Source: Methylococcus sp. UBA6136 (GTDB lineage Bacteria; Pseudomonadota; Gammaproteobacteria; Methylococcales; Methylococcaceae). Taken from it: a stretch of 34,297 bases of DNA. Under the pieces are notes generated by a model. The model saw only the letters and a list, made by a program, of their open reading frames with translations. It made no database searches and had not been told where the DNA came from. The DNA lies in contig DIVI01000237.1 in the NCBI GenBank assembly GCA_002423305.1, positions 1 through 34,297 on the forward strand, in the 5' to 3' direction. The translations under genes were made by a program, and so were the position numbers. Of the stretch, positions 8,449-16,543 are shown one piece after another (position 1 is the first letter of the stretch; the number at the start of each line of letters is the position of its first letter).

Positions 8449-9318
8449 ATGAGTCATTTCGATCGATTTGAGCGCTTCTATTTCGAGAATCTTGGAATAA
8501 GAGGGGAACTGGTCAGGATTGAGGACGCCTGGGCCTCGACCCGAGGCACCACAGATTATCCCGGCATCGTTCAATCACAACTGGGTCAGGCACTGGCTGC
8601 AGTGTTGCTGCTATCCGGCACCATCAAATACCGGGGCTCATTGATTCTCCAAGTTCAGGGAGCGGGACCGATCAACACGCTGGTTGCACAAGCCACCCAT
8701 GTTCGCACCATCAGGGGACTGGCCCACTGGCGCGGATCACCCGAGGGCAAAGCACTCCCCCAACTTTACGGCAATGGACGGTTGGTGTTGACTATTCAAA
8801 ACGAAGGCCAGGAGCCCTATCAGGGTATTGTTGCCCTCGACGGGGATTCGTTATCGCAAGCGCTTGAATCGTATTTCAGCTTGTCAGAACAACTTCCGAC
8901 CCGTTTATGGCTGTTCGCCAACGAACAGCGAGCCGGTGGCCTCTTCATTCAAAGCCTTCCCGGACACGAAGATAGAGGCGAGGACTGGAATCGAATCACC
9001 CATCTCGCTTCAACGATAACGGAAAAAGAGCTTCTTTACCTGACCAGCCATGAATTACTTTTTCGACTATTTCATGAGGAACGGGTCAGAATGCTGGACT
9101 CCGAACCTGTTAGCTTCAGATGCAGTTGCTCCAGAAATCGCATAGAGGGGGTACTGTTGGCGATGGGTGAGAAAGAGATCACCTCTGTGATTGAGAAGGA
9201 AGGGCAAGTAAAGGTCGACTGCGATTTCTGCAATCGGTATTACACGTTCGACCGTGTCGACATCAGCGCGTTATTCAGTGGCTCTCCGGGCCTTGTGGGA
9301 CCCCGAACACCCCATTAA
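8449..9318 (+). CDS. hslO: redox-regulated chaperone Hsp33
   Basis: Holdase activated by oxidation: four cysteines hold zinc in the reduced, inactive form and form disulfides under peroxide or bleach stress. The C-terminal redox switch is clear: CSC near residues 225-227 and CDFC near 258-261, the CxC...CxxC pattern of Hsp33. The N-terminal domain has the typical GTIKYRGSLILQVQG stretch. Length 289 residues (292 in E. coli). The frame is open to 8398; ATG at 8449 has AAGGAG nine bases upstream and begins MSHFDRFERF. Single plus-strand gene between the msrA and cox minus-strand units. Confidence 0.96.
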   Translation: MSHFDRFERFYFENLGIRGELVRIEDAWASTRGTTDYPGIVQSQLGQALAAVLLLSGTIKYRGSLILQVQGAGPINTLVAQATHVRTIRGLAHWRGSPEGKALPQLYGNGRLVLTIQNEGQEPYQGIVALDGDSLSQALESYFSLSEQLPTRLWLFANEQRAGGLFIQSLPGHEDRGEDWNRITHLASTITEKELLYLTSHELLFRLFHEERVRMLDSEPVSFRCSCSRNRIEGVLLAMGEKEITSVIEKEGQVKVDCDFCNRYYTFDRVDISALFSGSPGLVGPRTPH

Positions 9319-9331
9319 AAAACCAAATCAT

Positions 9332-9363
9332 AAAAAAAGCGCACCCCGTTTAGCTGGACGCGC
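9332..9363 (-). terminator. intrinsic terminator of the cox operon
   Basis: On the minus strand GCGCGTCC pairs with GGGGTGCGC (two G-T wobbles, one bulged base) and is followed by seven T. It lies 20 bases after the coxC stop and between the converging hslO and cox transcripts. The plus-strand form lacks a following T-run. Confidence 0.7.
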
Positions 9364-9383
9364 CTTTCACGGAATGAGTTCCG

Positions 9384-10265
9384 TCAGAGCCAGTAGACGA
9401 AAATAAACAATCCAAGCCAAACGACATCCACGAAGTGCCAGTACCAAGCGGCTGCTTCAAAGGCAAAATGGTTTTCGCTACTGAAATGACCCCGGATACT
9501 CCTTAGCAGCACAACGGTCAAAATTATCGCGCCGATGCTGACATGCAGACCGTGAAATCCGGTGAGCATAAAGAAAGTGGAACCGTAAATTCCAGTACCC
9601 AGAGTGAGCCCCATTTCTGAATAGGCTTCGTGATACTCAACACCCTGCAAGATTACAAACAGGAAGCCCAACGCTACGGTTGCAGCAAGGCCAATAATTA
9701 ATTGCTTGCGATTATCCTTCAGCATACCCCAATGAGCCCAAGTCACGGTCGCACCACTGGTCAGGAGGATCAGCGTGTTGATTGCAGGTATGCCCCACGC
9801 AGCCATCGGCTCAAATTCACCACCCTCCTTTCCACCAATATGTCCGGGGCCATTGGAAGGCCAGACATTCTTGAAGGTATCCCAAAGATACTGATGCGTG
9901 TGGACCCCCAGGGCTGAACCTTCACCACCCATCCAAGGCAGCGCAAGGATGCGGCTGTAGAAGAGCGCACCAAAGAATGCGGCAAAGAAAAATACCTCGG
10001 ATGTTATGAACCAAATCATACCCATCCGAAAGGATACATCAACCTGATGATTATAAAGTCCAGCCACGCTCTCGCGAATCACGGAGCCAAACCACACAAA
10101 CATCATATAGGCCAAGATGCCCACTCCGATCCACATCATGGTCGGACCAAGGTCTGAACCATTCAAATAGTTGGAGAATCCCACCAGAAGCATAAATAGG
10201 CCGATCGAGCCGAGTATCGGCTGCGTTGCCTTGTGCGGTAGATAGTAAGAACCATGTAAAGCCAT
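9384..10265 (-). CDS. coxC: cytochrome c oxidase subunit III
   Basis: Third core subunit of the aa3 oxidase, an integral membrane protein of seven helices that stabilises subunit I and its proton uptake. The 293 residues contain the family segments FITSEVFFFAAFFGALFYSR, GVEYHEAYSEMGL, STFFMLTGFHGLHVSIG and AAWYWHFVDVVWLGLFIFVYW at the C-terminus. The frame is open to 10439, but ATG at 10265 (MALHGSYYLPHKATQP) matches the usual start and has AAGGGG eight bases upstream. Last gene of the operon; a terminator follows. Confidence 0.97.
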   Translation of the reverse strand: MALHGSYYLPHKATQPILGSIGLFMLLVGFSNYLNGSDLGPTMMWIGVGILAYMMFVWFGSVIRESVAGLYNHQVDVSFRMGMIWFITSEVFFFAAFFGALFYSRILALPWMGGEGSALGVHTHQYLWDTFKNVWPSNGPGHIGGKEGGEFEPMAAWGIPAINTLILLTSGATVTWAHWGMLKDNRKQLIIGLAATVALGFLFVILQGVEYHEAYSEMGLTLGTGIYGSTFFMLTGFHGLHVSIGAIILTVVLLRSIRGHFSSENHFAFEAAAWYWHFVDVVWLGLFIFVYWL

Positions 10266-10305
10266 CTGTATTCCCCTTGCTCGGTAGCTTAAAGTCTTGG
10301 GCGCT

Positions 10306-10848
10306 CTATTGCTGCTTTTCGGTGATATCAAAAAACGTATAGGACAAAGTAACGTCGGCCACACTCTCTGGAAGCGCCGGATCAATAACAAATCTAACCG
10401 GCATTTCTCTTTCTTTCTGCGGCTCAAATGTTTGCTCACTGAAGCAGAAACATTCTGTTTTTTTCAGAAACTGAGTGGCCCAGCCTGGCGCTATGCTGGG
10501 TATGGCCCTGCCCACCAGTGTTCTGTCTGACTGATTCGTTCCAAAGAACTTCACCGTCTGGTATTCGCCCGGATGAACCTTTAGCTTGGTTGTTTCAACC
10601 CGGAACCCAAGGGGCATTTCGCCATTCACTGTTGTTACGAATTCCACAGTCACCCATCGTGCTTGATCAACCCTGAAACCTGCCTCCGCCTGAGCTTCGG
10701 ACTTGACCTTGCCGTTCAAACCCGTCAATTCGCAAAAGACGTCGTACAAGGGCACCAGAGCAAAGCCAATGCCAAACATGGCAATGGACACCAACACCAC
10801 GGGCCATAACACCTTGGAATTGGATCGCCTCTCGAAACGTTCCTTCAT
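10306..10848 (-). CDS. ctaG: cytochrome c oxidase assembly protein CtaG/Cox11
   Basis: Copper chaperone that helps insert CuB into subunit I. The 180-residue protein has one N-terminal membrane anchor (about 13-34, SKVLWPVVLVSIAMFGIGFA) followed by the periplasmic domain. The copper-binding CFCF in KTECFCFSEQ and the later PVRFVIDPALPE are Cox11 signatures. The ATG at 10848 overlaps the stop of the small upstream gene as ATGA, so the two are translationally coupled. The operon order coxA-ctaG-coxC is standard. Confidence 0.96.
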   Translation of the reverse strand: MKERFERRSNSKVLWPVVLVSIAMFGIGFALVPLYDVFCELTGLNGKVKSEAQAEAGFRVDQARWVTVEFVTTVNGEMPLGFRVETTKLKVHPGEYQTVKFFGTNQSDRTLVGRAIPSIAPGWATQFLKKTECFCFSEQTFEPQKEREMPVRFVIDPALPESVADVTLSYTFFDITEKQQ

Positions 10849-10955
10849 GGTAACGCCGTATCCGACATTACGTGATAGATCGCGAAGACATACAAACTCA
10901 TCGCAACCAAACCTATCAAAGTAGCCAACAGAACGTTTTTCCGGCGAAGATTCAT
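10845..10955 (-). CDS. small single-helix membrane protein of the cox operon (36 aa)
   Basis: A 36-residue frame, MNLRRKNVLLATLIGLVAMS at the start and LYVFAIYHVMSDTALP at the end, lies between coxA and ctaG. It has basic residues at 4-6, then one hydrophobic helix (about 8-28), which predicts a bitopic protein with the N-terminus inside. Its TGA overlaps the ctaG ATG (ATGA), a strong sign of real, coupled translation. Proteobacterial cox operons often carry such a short assembly-type protein at this exact position. I assign it to that group by size, position and topology, not by detailed homology. The ribosome binding site is weak. Confidence 0.72.
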   Translation of the reverse strand: MNLRRKNVLLATLIGLVAMSLYVFAIYHVMSDTALP

Positions 10956-11019
10956 GCTGTTTGGCGGCCTATAAGGGTTGCCGAATCAGGCGAAACGGAG
11001 TGGGTGGCAAAGGGATCTT

Positions 11020-12606
11020 TCAGTGAATATGGGGCGAGTGCTCCCAGGTATGGTAAGGCGCGGGCGAAGGTAACTGCCATTCCAGTCCGTGCTCGCTGGC
11101 ACCTTCCCAAACTTCATCCGTCGCCTTCTCACCCTCACCACGCATACTCTTGACGACGATGTAGCAGAGTATCAATTGAGAAAACCCGAAAACGAAAGCA
11201 CCCACGCTGGACCAAGCGTTGAATTCGGCAAACTGTAATGCATAGTCAGGAATCCGTCGTGGCATCCCGGCCAAACCCAAGAAATGCTGCGGGAAGAAGC
11301 AGACGTTGACCGAGATTGTGGTCAGCCAAAAGTGCAAGTTGGCTAAACGCTCGTCGTACATGACTCCGGTCCATTTTGGTAGCCAATAATAAACCGCCGC
11401 GATAATCGCGAACACAGCGCCCGAAACCAGGACATAGTGGAAGTGGGCAACAATGAAATAAGTGTCGTGATATTGTAAGTCAGCCGGGGAAATGGCCATC
11501 ATCAGACCAGTGAACCCACCCATGGTAAACAGCACTACGAAGGCAATTGCCCACAGCATTGGCGCCTCAAACGTCATGGCACCCTGCCACATCGTTGACA
11601 TCCAGTTGAAGACCTTTACCCCTGTCGGCACGGCAATAAGCATAGTCGCATAGGTGAAATAGAGTTCGCCCTCGACTGGCATGCCCACGGTGTACTGATG
11701 GTGAGCCCAAACGACGAATGAAAGAAAACCAATAGACGCGGTAGCATAGACCATGGAGCTATACCCGAACAGGGGCTTGCGGGCAAAGGTAGGGATGATC
11801 TGGGAGACAATTCCGAAAGACGGCAGAATCAGCACATATACTTCAGGGTGACCAAAGAACCAGAAGAGATGCTGATAAAGCACGGGGTCACCGCCACCGG
11901 CGGCATTGAAGAAACTGGTGCCAAAGAATTTATCGGTTAGCAGCATTGTCACTGCACCAGCAAACACCGGCATAATGGCGATGAGCAAGAATGCCGTGAT
12001 CAGCCAAGTCCAGACGAAGAGCGGCATCTTCATCAGTGTCATCCCCGGCGCCCGCATGTTCAGGATGGTCACGATAATATTGATGGCCGCCATAATCGAC
12101 GATATACCGAGAATATGTATGGTAAATATCGTGAAAGGAAAGGACGCCCCAGCTTGCAATGATAGGGGCGGGTAAAGAGTCCAGCCCGCTGCCGCTGCAC
12201 CGCCGTCCATGAACAGCGTGCTCACCAACATCACGGCCGCAAACGGCAACAGCCAGAAACTCCAGTTATTTAGACGCGGCAGAGCCATGTCAGGCGACCC
12301 GATCATCATCGGGATCATCCAGTTAGCCAACCCGGCAAAGGCGGGCATGACGGCACCGAAAACCATGATCAGTGCATGGAGTGTCGTCATCGAATTAAAA
12401 AATAGGGGGTCGACAAACTGCATGCCGGGCTCGAACAACTCCGCCCGGATGACCAGCGCCATCGCACCACCCACCATGAACATTGCCAAAGAGAACACCA
12501 GGTAAAGTGTACCGATGTCTTTGTGATTGGTTGTCGTCACCCATCGCATGAAACCCTTGGTGGGGCCGTGGTCGTGGTGATCGTCATGAATGGCCGTGAC
12601 TGACAT
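11020..12606 (-). CDS. coxA: cytochrome c oxidase subunit I (aa3 type)
   Basis: Catalytic subunit reducing O2 and pumping protons, about 12 helices, 528 residues. Haem and copper ligands are visible: low-spin haem His in MTTLHALIMVFG (near 77), CuB His and the cross-linked Tyr in FGHPEVYVLILP, the His pair in VWAHHQYTVG, and haem a3/a ligands in IVAHFHYVL. The Glu of GHPEV marks the A1 subfamily of haem-copper oxidases with a full D channel. The N-terminus is His/Asp-rich (HDDHHDHG). The frame opens at 12624, but ATG at 12606 (MSVTAI) has AGAGGTG seven bases upstream. Follows coxB by 33 bases. Confidence 0.98.
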   Translation of the reverse strand: MSVTAIHDDHHDHGPTKGFMRWVTTTNHKDIGTLYLVFSLAMFMVGGAMALVIRAELFEPGMQFVDPLFFNSMTTLHALIMVFGAVMPAFAGLANWMIPMMIGSPDMALPRLNNWSFWLLPFAAVMLVSTLFMDGGAAAAGWTLYPPLSLQAGASFPFTIFTIHILGISSIMAAINIIVTILNMRAPGMTLMKMPLFVWTWLITAFLLIAIMPVFAGAVTMLLTDKFFGTSFFNAAGGGDPVLYQHLFWFFGHPEVYVLILPSFGIVSQIIPTFARKPLFGYSSMVYATASIGFLSFVVWAHHQYTVGMPVEGELYFTYATMLIAVPTGVKVFNWMSTMWQGAMTFEAPMLWAIAFVVLFTMGGFTGLMMAISPADLQYHDTYFIVAHFHYVLVSGAVFAIIAAVYYWLPKWTGVMYDERLANLHFWLTTISVNVCFFPQHFLGLAGMPRRIPDYALQFAEFNAWSSVGAFVFGFSQLILCYIVVKSMRGEGEKATDEVWEGASEHGLEWQLPSPAPYHTWEHSPHIH

Positions 12607-12639
12607 AGTATTCACCTCTTGCATTTTTTGGGGTACGAA

Positions 12640-13875
12640 TTACTGGTGGGATGCAACATCGCTTGCCTGGACAATATCACCGGTACTATTACCCAACGCA
12701 TTGCGCTGGTAGGTGATGACTGCGGCAATTTCCTCGGGTTTCAACACATTGCGGAAGGAAGCCATCAGTGGTGGCTTGCCGTTCAGAATCAAGTTGATAT
12801 GACCGCTGACCGGCCCATTGGCTACCGCACTTCCCTTGATGGCAGGAAACATGCCATCAATGCCCTCTCCGCTTGCTTGGTGGCAACTGAGGCAATGACC
12901 CTCGTAGACCGTCTGGCCCAGACTCATCAAGTCGTCTTTGCTTGCTCCAGCAGAAGAAGCCGCGAATTGTTGATCGGCAGATTCCTCGGTTACCTTGCTC
13001 GTCTTATCAGAGGGTTGATCATGGGCGCCCTCAGAGGCAACGGTCAGCGCCTCACTGTCCTGATTAGCCGCTTCCGCCTCTTCGGGCGTCCTCCCACCCT
13101 TCTGTTCGGCAAGCCATTGCTTGTATTCATCTTCAGGCTTCGCGATCACCACGATCGGCATGAAGCCATGATCCCTCCCGCAGAGCTCGGTACACTGACC
13201 ACGATAGGTCCCCGCCTTTTCAACCTTGGCCCAGGCGTCCGTGATAAATCCAGGTATGGTGTCCTTTTTCCAGCCCAGATCCGGCACCCACCAAGAGTGT
13301 ATGACATCGCCCCCTGTAAACAGGAATCGAATCTTTTTACCTACAGGAACGACGAGCGGGTGATCTACTTCCAGCAGGTAATTTTCGACGGTTGTCGGAT
13401 CAACACCCGAGTTCATCTGTCGAGCCTGGTTGCTCTTGGCGTCCAGCGTACTGAAAAAACTGACCCCTTCATCAAGATATTCGTACTTCCACTTCCACTG
13501 GTACCCAGTAACCTTGATAGTCATGTCCGCACCAGAAGTGTCATAAACCTTGATCATGACTTTGGTGGCTGGGATGGCCATGCCGATTAGAATCAGAAAC
13601 GGGATAACAGTCCAGAGAATTTCAAGCTTGGTGTTTTCATGAAACTGGGCAGGTATAACCCCCTTGGACTTACGATGGTTAACCAACGAATAAGCAAGCA
13701 TTCCATAAACCAAGATGCCGATGACCACACATATCCAGAAGATAGACATGTGCAAATCGTGAATATCGCGACTTAGCTCGGTAACGCCCTCAGTCAGGTT
13801 GAGCGTGTAATCGGCGGAGACCTCACCAACGCCCATCAAGCCTGAAACCGCCAGCAAAGCACTTAATTTCTTCAC
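12640..13875 (-). CDS. coxB: cytochrome c oxidase subunit II with fused cytochrome c domain
   Basis: Electron entry subunit. The GTG start at 13875 is preceded by GGAG (8-base spacing) and opens a signal peptide (KKLSALLAVSGLMG...SA), so it is preferred to the open frame up to 13920; 411 residues. Two helices follow (about 43-66 and 85-108). The CuA site is complete: His193 in DVIHSWW, then CTELCGRDHGFM with Cys228, Cys232, His236 and Met239. After an acidic, low-complexity linker there is a cytochrome c domain with CLSCH (328-332) and a likely Met ligand in PPLMASF. This caa3-like architecture tethers a cytochrome c to the oxidase. First gene of the operon. Confidence 0.97.
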   Translation of the reverse strand: MKKLSALLAVSGLMGVGEVSADYTLNLTEGVTELSRDIHDLHMSIFWICVVIGILVYGMLAYSLVNHRKSKGVIPAQFHENTKLEILWTVIPFLILIGMAIPATKVMIKVYDTSGADMTIKVTGYQWKWKYEYLDEGVSFFSTLDAKSNQARQMNSGVDPTTVENYLLEVDHPLVVPVGKKIRFLFTGGDVIHSWWVPDLGWKKDTIPGFITDAWAKVEKAGTYRGQCTELCGRDHGFMPIVVIAKPEDEYKQWLAEQKGGRTPEEAEAANQDSEALTVASEGAHDQPSDKTSKVTEESADQQFAASSAGASKDDLMSLGQTVYEGHCLSCHQASGEGIDGMFPAIKGSAVANGPVSGHINLILNGKPPLMASFRNVLKPEEIAAVITYQRNALGNSTGDIVQASDVASHQ

Positions 13876-14228
13876 GGAACCTTCTCCAAAATCGTTAAGG
13901 CAAGAACCTAAACCATTCAATTCAAGACAAAATATGAAAGAGCTCTAGGGGCTAAATTGCCAGGCTCCGGTGCGGCAACGGCATACGCCGACGTAACCGC
14001 TTTTTTAGTTATGGGATCGGAAGCAACAGCATCGGTGGCCACGATGAATGGGGGCAACTCTCCCCTTTGCCATCCACGAACGCTAAAAATGACAGACAGG
14101 CCATCTGTTTTCAATCATGAACCAGCGTTATGAAGGAACCACTCAACGAGGCATCCTCTTGGAATCGCTCAAGAAAAAGGTCTCCCCCAAGCCTGCCGAC
14201 CAGCCTACCGTTAGCCGTAAATCCTAGC
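13876..14228. other. coxB-bioD intergenic region
   Basis: About 350 bases between two minus-strand operons. It must hold the coxB promoter, but I see no well-spaced consensus pair. A 65-codon minus-strand frame (13917-14114, TTG start) has no ribosome binding site or recognisable content, and I do not call it. No clear terminator for bioD is visible. Confidence 0.5.
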
Positions 14229-14939
14229 CTATGCCGCCATAAGGCGCAAGATTTCATCACCACGCCAACAGTCTTCATCCAAGGACGGCTGAACGATTTC
14301 AACTGTCTGGAAGGCCAGCTCAGCCAAAGCTTTTCGCCCCAATTCGTGATCAAGCGAAGCCATGACCTCTGCAGCATAAGGCAAATCAGGAACCAGCCAA
14401 TTCGCAATCCAACCACCGAGATTGACTTCCGAGGCAATCATGGATTCCTGCGTAAGGCGCGCATGATTGATGCAACCAAGCCTGATCCCTACGACCTGGA
14501 GCACGGGCAAGCTCAATTTCAAGGCCAAATCGGCGACATCCTCATCGGCATTGAGAGGGACTCGCCAACCGCCTACACCCTCGACGACCACGCAGTCAGC
14601 GAGAGTAGACAAATGGCAGAATGCCTGACTGATTCGATCCAGATTCACCCTGACCCCCATTGCCTCAGCCGCAATATGCGGCGAGACCGGTCGCTCAAAT
14701 ACAAAGGGATTGATGTACTGATAGTCTATCGGAACGGAGGACTCACGCTGCAAGGCCAAGGCATCCTCGTTTACCCAGCGCTCGCCCACCTTTCGCGCAC
14801 CCGAGGCCACCGGCTTCATTCCGATCACACTCAAGCCTTGGGACTTGAGAAAACGCATCAGGCGGACAGTCGCATGGGTCTTGCCAACTTCCGTGTCAGT
14901 CCCCGTCACAAAGAATCCCCTGGGCATCAAGAACGACAT
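14229..14939 (-). CDS. bioD: dethiobiotin synthetase
   Basis: ATP-dependent closure of the ureido ring of dethiobiotin from DAPA and CO2. The P-loop is GTDTEVGKT (residues 13-21), preceded by the usual FFVTG. GMKPVASGAR and VVEGVGGWRVPL are the other conserved segments binding substrate. The 236-residue length fits. Two ATGs are possible: 14939, which overlaps bioC by 13 bases, and 14927, where TGATG joins the bioC stop to the start; neither has a clear Shine-Dalgarno. Last gene of bioBFHCD. Confidence 0.95.
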   Translation of the reverse strand: MSFLMPRGFFVTGTDTEVGKTHATVRLMRFLKSQGLSVIGMKPVASGARKVGERWVNEDALALQRESSVPIDYQYINPFVFERPVSPHIAAEAMGVRVNLDRISQAFCHLSTLADCVVVEGVGGWRVPLNADEDVADLALKLSLPVLQVVGIRLGCINHARLTQESMIASEVNLGGWIANWLVPDLPYAAEVMASLDHELGRKALAELAFQTVEIVQPSLDEDCWRGDEILRLMAA

Positions 14940-15748
14940 GCCCCCGCTGAGCGTCTTGCGAAACCCGCAATCACCTCAAAGCTTGCGCCTATCGATGTCG
15001 AACCAGTCATGTCCTGACGCGGATAGGCGGAGATCATCCGCGCCATGGCATCCTTGCCGGTGAGATGCCGTGGACGATCTGCCGTCAGATTTCGAGCCCC
15101 CAGGGCCTTCAATTCTCGCATCAGCGACATCACAGTCGTGTACTCGATCACCATGGCCGTCGCCTCCAGTTTGTCTACGGAAAAACCTGCCACACTCAAC
15201 GAGTCCTGCAGTATCTTGACTTCATGAAATTCAATGACATGACTGAATGCGTCTACCTGAGCCCAGGCGCGCCTCAACTCCTGTAACGTCCTGGGTCCAA
15301 AGGTGGAAAACAGCAAATAACCACCCGGCCTCAGCACCCGATGAAATTCCCGAAAGGCGGTAACCGGAGAGGCACACCACTGAATGGCAAGATTCGAGAA
15401 GATCAGGTCAATCGACCCGGCTGCCACCGGCAGGACTTCCGCATCTCCGCCCACACACTCACCCAAAAACCGCTCCCGGGCACAGCGAAGCATGCCCTCG
15501 GCAATATCCAAGGCGACAACCCGGGCAGAGGGATACACGTCTTGCAAAATCCGGGAGAAATGTCCGGTACCCGCCCCCACATCGAGAATAAACCCATCAC
15601 CCGACCAGGTCGGCAGGGAATCAATCAGGTTCTGCCCTACCGATCTTTGCAAAACAGCCACGCTGTCGTAAGCGGAAGCGGCCGACCCAAAAGATCGGGC
15701 CACCCAACGCTTATCGGGGGACCCGGTCAAAACAGATGGGGCCTCCAA
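14927..15748 (-). CDS. bioC: malonyl-ACP O-methyltransferase BioC
   Basis: SAM-dependent methylation of malonyl-ACP, which disguises the substrate so fatty-acid synthesis can build pimeloyl-ACP methyl ester. SAM-binding motif I is ILDVGAGTGHFSRIL, followed by ALDIAEGML, the motif around DLIFSNLAIQWC and RVLRPGGYLLFSTFG. The N-terminal KRWVARSFGSAASAYDSVA is typical. Up to 273 residues from TTG at 15748, three bases after the bioH stop. A GGAGG at 15742-15746 instead favours the in-frame TTG at 15730 (267 residues). No ATG is available at the N-terminus, so a TTG start seems certain in either case. Confidence 0.93.
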   Translation of the reverse strand: MEAPSVLTGSPDKRWVARSFGSAASAYDSVAVLQRSVGQNLIDSLPTWSGDGFILDVGAGTGHFSRILQDVYPSARVVALDIAEGMLRCARERFLGECVGGDAEVLPVAAGSIDLIFSNLAIQWCASPVTAFREFHRVLRPGGYLLFSTFGPRTLQELRRAWAQVDAFSHVIEFHEVKILQDSLSVAGFSVDKLEATAMVIEYTTVMSLMRELKALGARNLTADRPRHLTGKDAMARMISAYPRQDMTGSTSIGASFEVIAGFARRSAGACRS

Positions 15749-15751
15749 AAT

Positions 15752-16543
15752 CTAAATCCGCTCCTGCAGCGAGAGAAATTCGCGAATCCGGCATGCCGTC
15801 TCCCCTGGATGGGTCAGAAATGGTAAGTGTGCTGCCTTGGCCAGTTCTTGCGCATCCACATAGGGGTTTAACTCCCGTAATTTGGGGGCCAGTGCCTTGG
15901 GTACCAATCGATCCTGCGCCCCCAGAATGGCGAGTGCCGGTTTTTCAAGCCCTGCCAGCACGGGACGGGCGTCAACGTCCCTCAGCAAAGCCAGCCCACC
16001 GCGCAGGGCGGCTTTATCCGGCAGTGGGCGCTGAGCAAGCGCGTCATGAATCTGTCTGGCTAACGCTCGGGGATTTTCCTGATTAAATGTTTGTAGACCG
16101 ATGAAGCGCTTCAGGGTCCCAAAGAAATCCTGCTCCAGATTCACGCCCAGCTGCTGCAGAAGCGCGGGCTCAACTCCTGGCCAGTCAGGTTCAGCGGTGA
16201 AACGGGGCGTACCGGAGACCATGACAAGACTGAGCACGCGCTCAGGGTGCGCATTGGCCACTCCCATCGCCAACAAAGCGCCCAAAGACCAACCCAGCCA
16301 GTGCGCCGCAGGAGGAGCCACCTGAGCGAGCACAGCAGTGACCGAAGCCATTGAGTAATCGTTGATAGGACCGCTCCCGCCATGGCCCGGCAAATCAATC
16401 AGACTGACCCTGTAATCATTGGACAACTGCTCGGCAAGCCCTTGCAACAACCCGCCATGCATGGCCCAACCATGCAGCATCACCAAGTCCGGACCGCTTC
16501 CCAAACACTCCACATGCATCTCCGGAATGACGCGACTCTTCAT
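15752..16543 (-). CDS. bioH: pimeloyl-ACP methyl ester carboxylesterase BioH
   Basis: Alpha/beta hydrolase that removes the methyl group added by BioC and releases pimeloyl-ACP for BioF. Nucleophile Ser86 in HWLGWSLGALLAM (GWSLG elbow), acid in LGAQDRLVP and His in KAAHLPFLTHP complete the triad. The oxyanion region is MLHGWAMHGG. 263 residues against 256 in E. coli. Its ATG overlaps the bioF stop by 4 bases (ATGA), so the two are coupled. Confidence 0.95.
   Translation of the reverse strand: MKSRVIPEMHVECLGSGPDLVMLHGWAMHGGLLQGLAEQLSNDYRVSLIDLPGHGGSGPINDYSMASVTAVLAQVAPPAAHWLGWSLGALLAMGVANAHPERVLSLVMVSGTPRFTAEPDWPGVEPALLQQLGVNLEQDFFGTLKRFIGLQTFNQENPRALARQIHDALAQRPLPDKAALRGGLALLRDVDARPVLAGLEKPALAILGAQDRLVPKALAPKLRELNPYVDAQELAKAAHLPFLTHPGETACRIREFLSLQERI

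Noticed and set aside
12619..13590. A 323-codon plus-strand frame antisense to coxB
   Set aside because: coxB on the other strand carries CuA and haem motifs in full; the plus-strand product has no recognisable domain.
13917..14114. A 65-codon minus-strand frame upstream of coxB
   Set aside because: It has a TTG start, no Shine-Dalgarno and no hydrophobic or other domain signal; it is more likely the coxB promoter region.
14130..15017. A 295-codon plus-strand frame across bioD
   Set aside because: It mirrors bioD, whose P-loop and conserved segments are intact, and nothing in the plus-strand product is recognisable.
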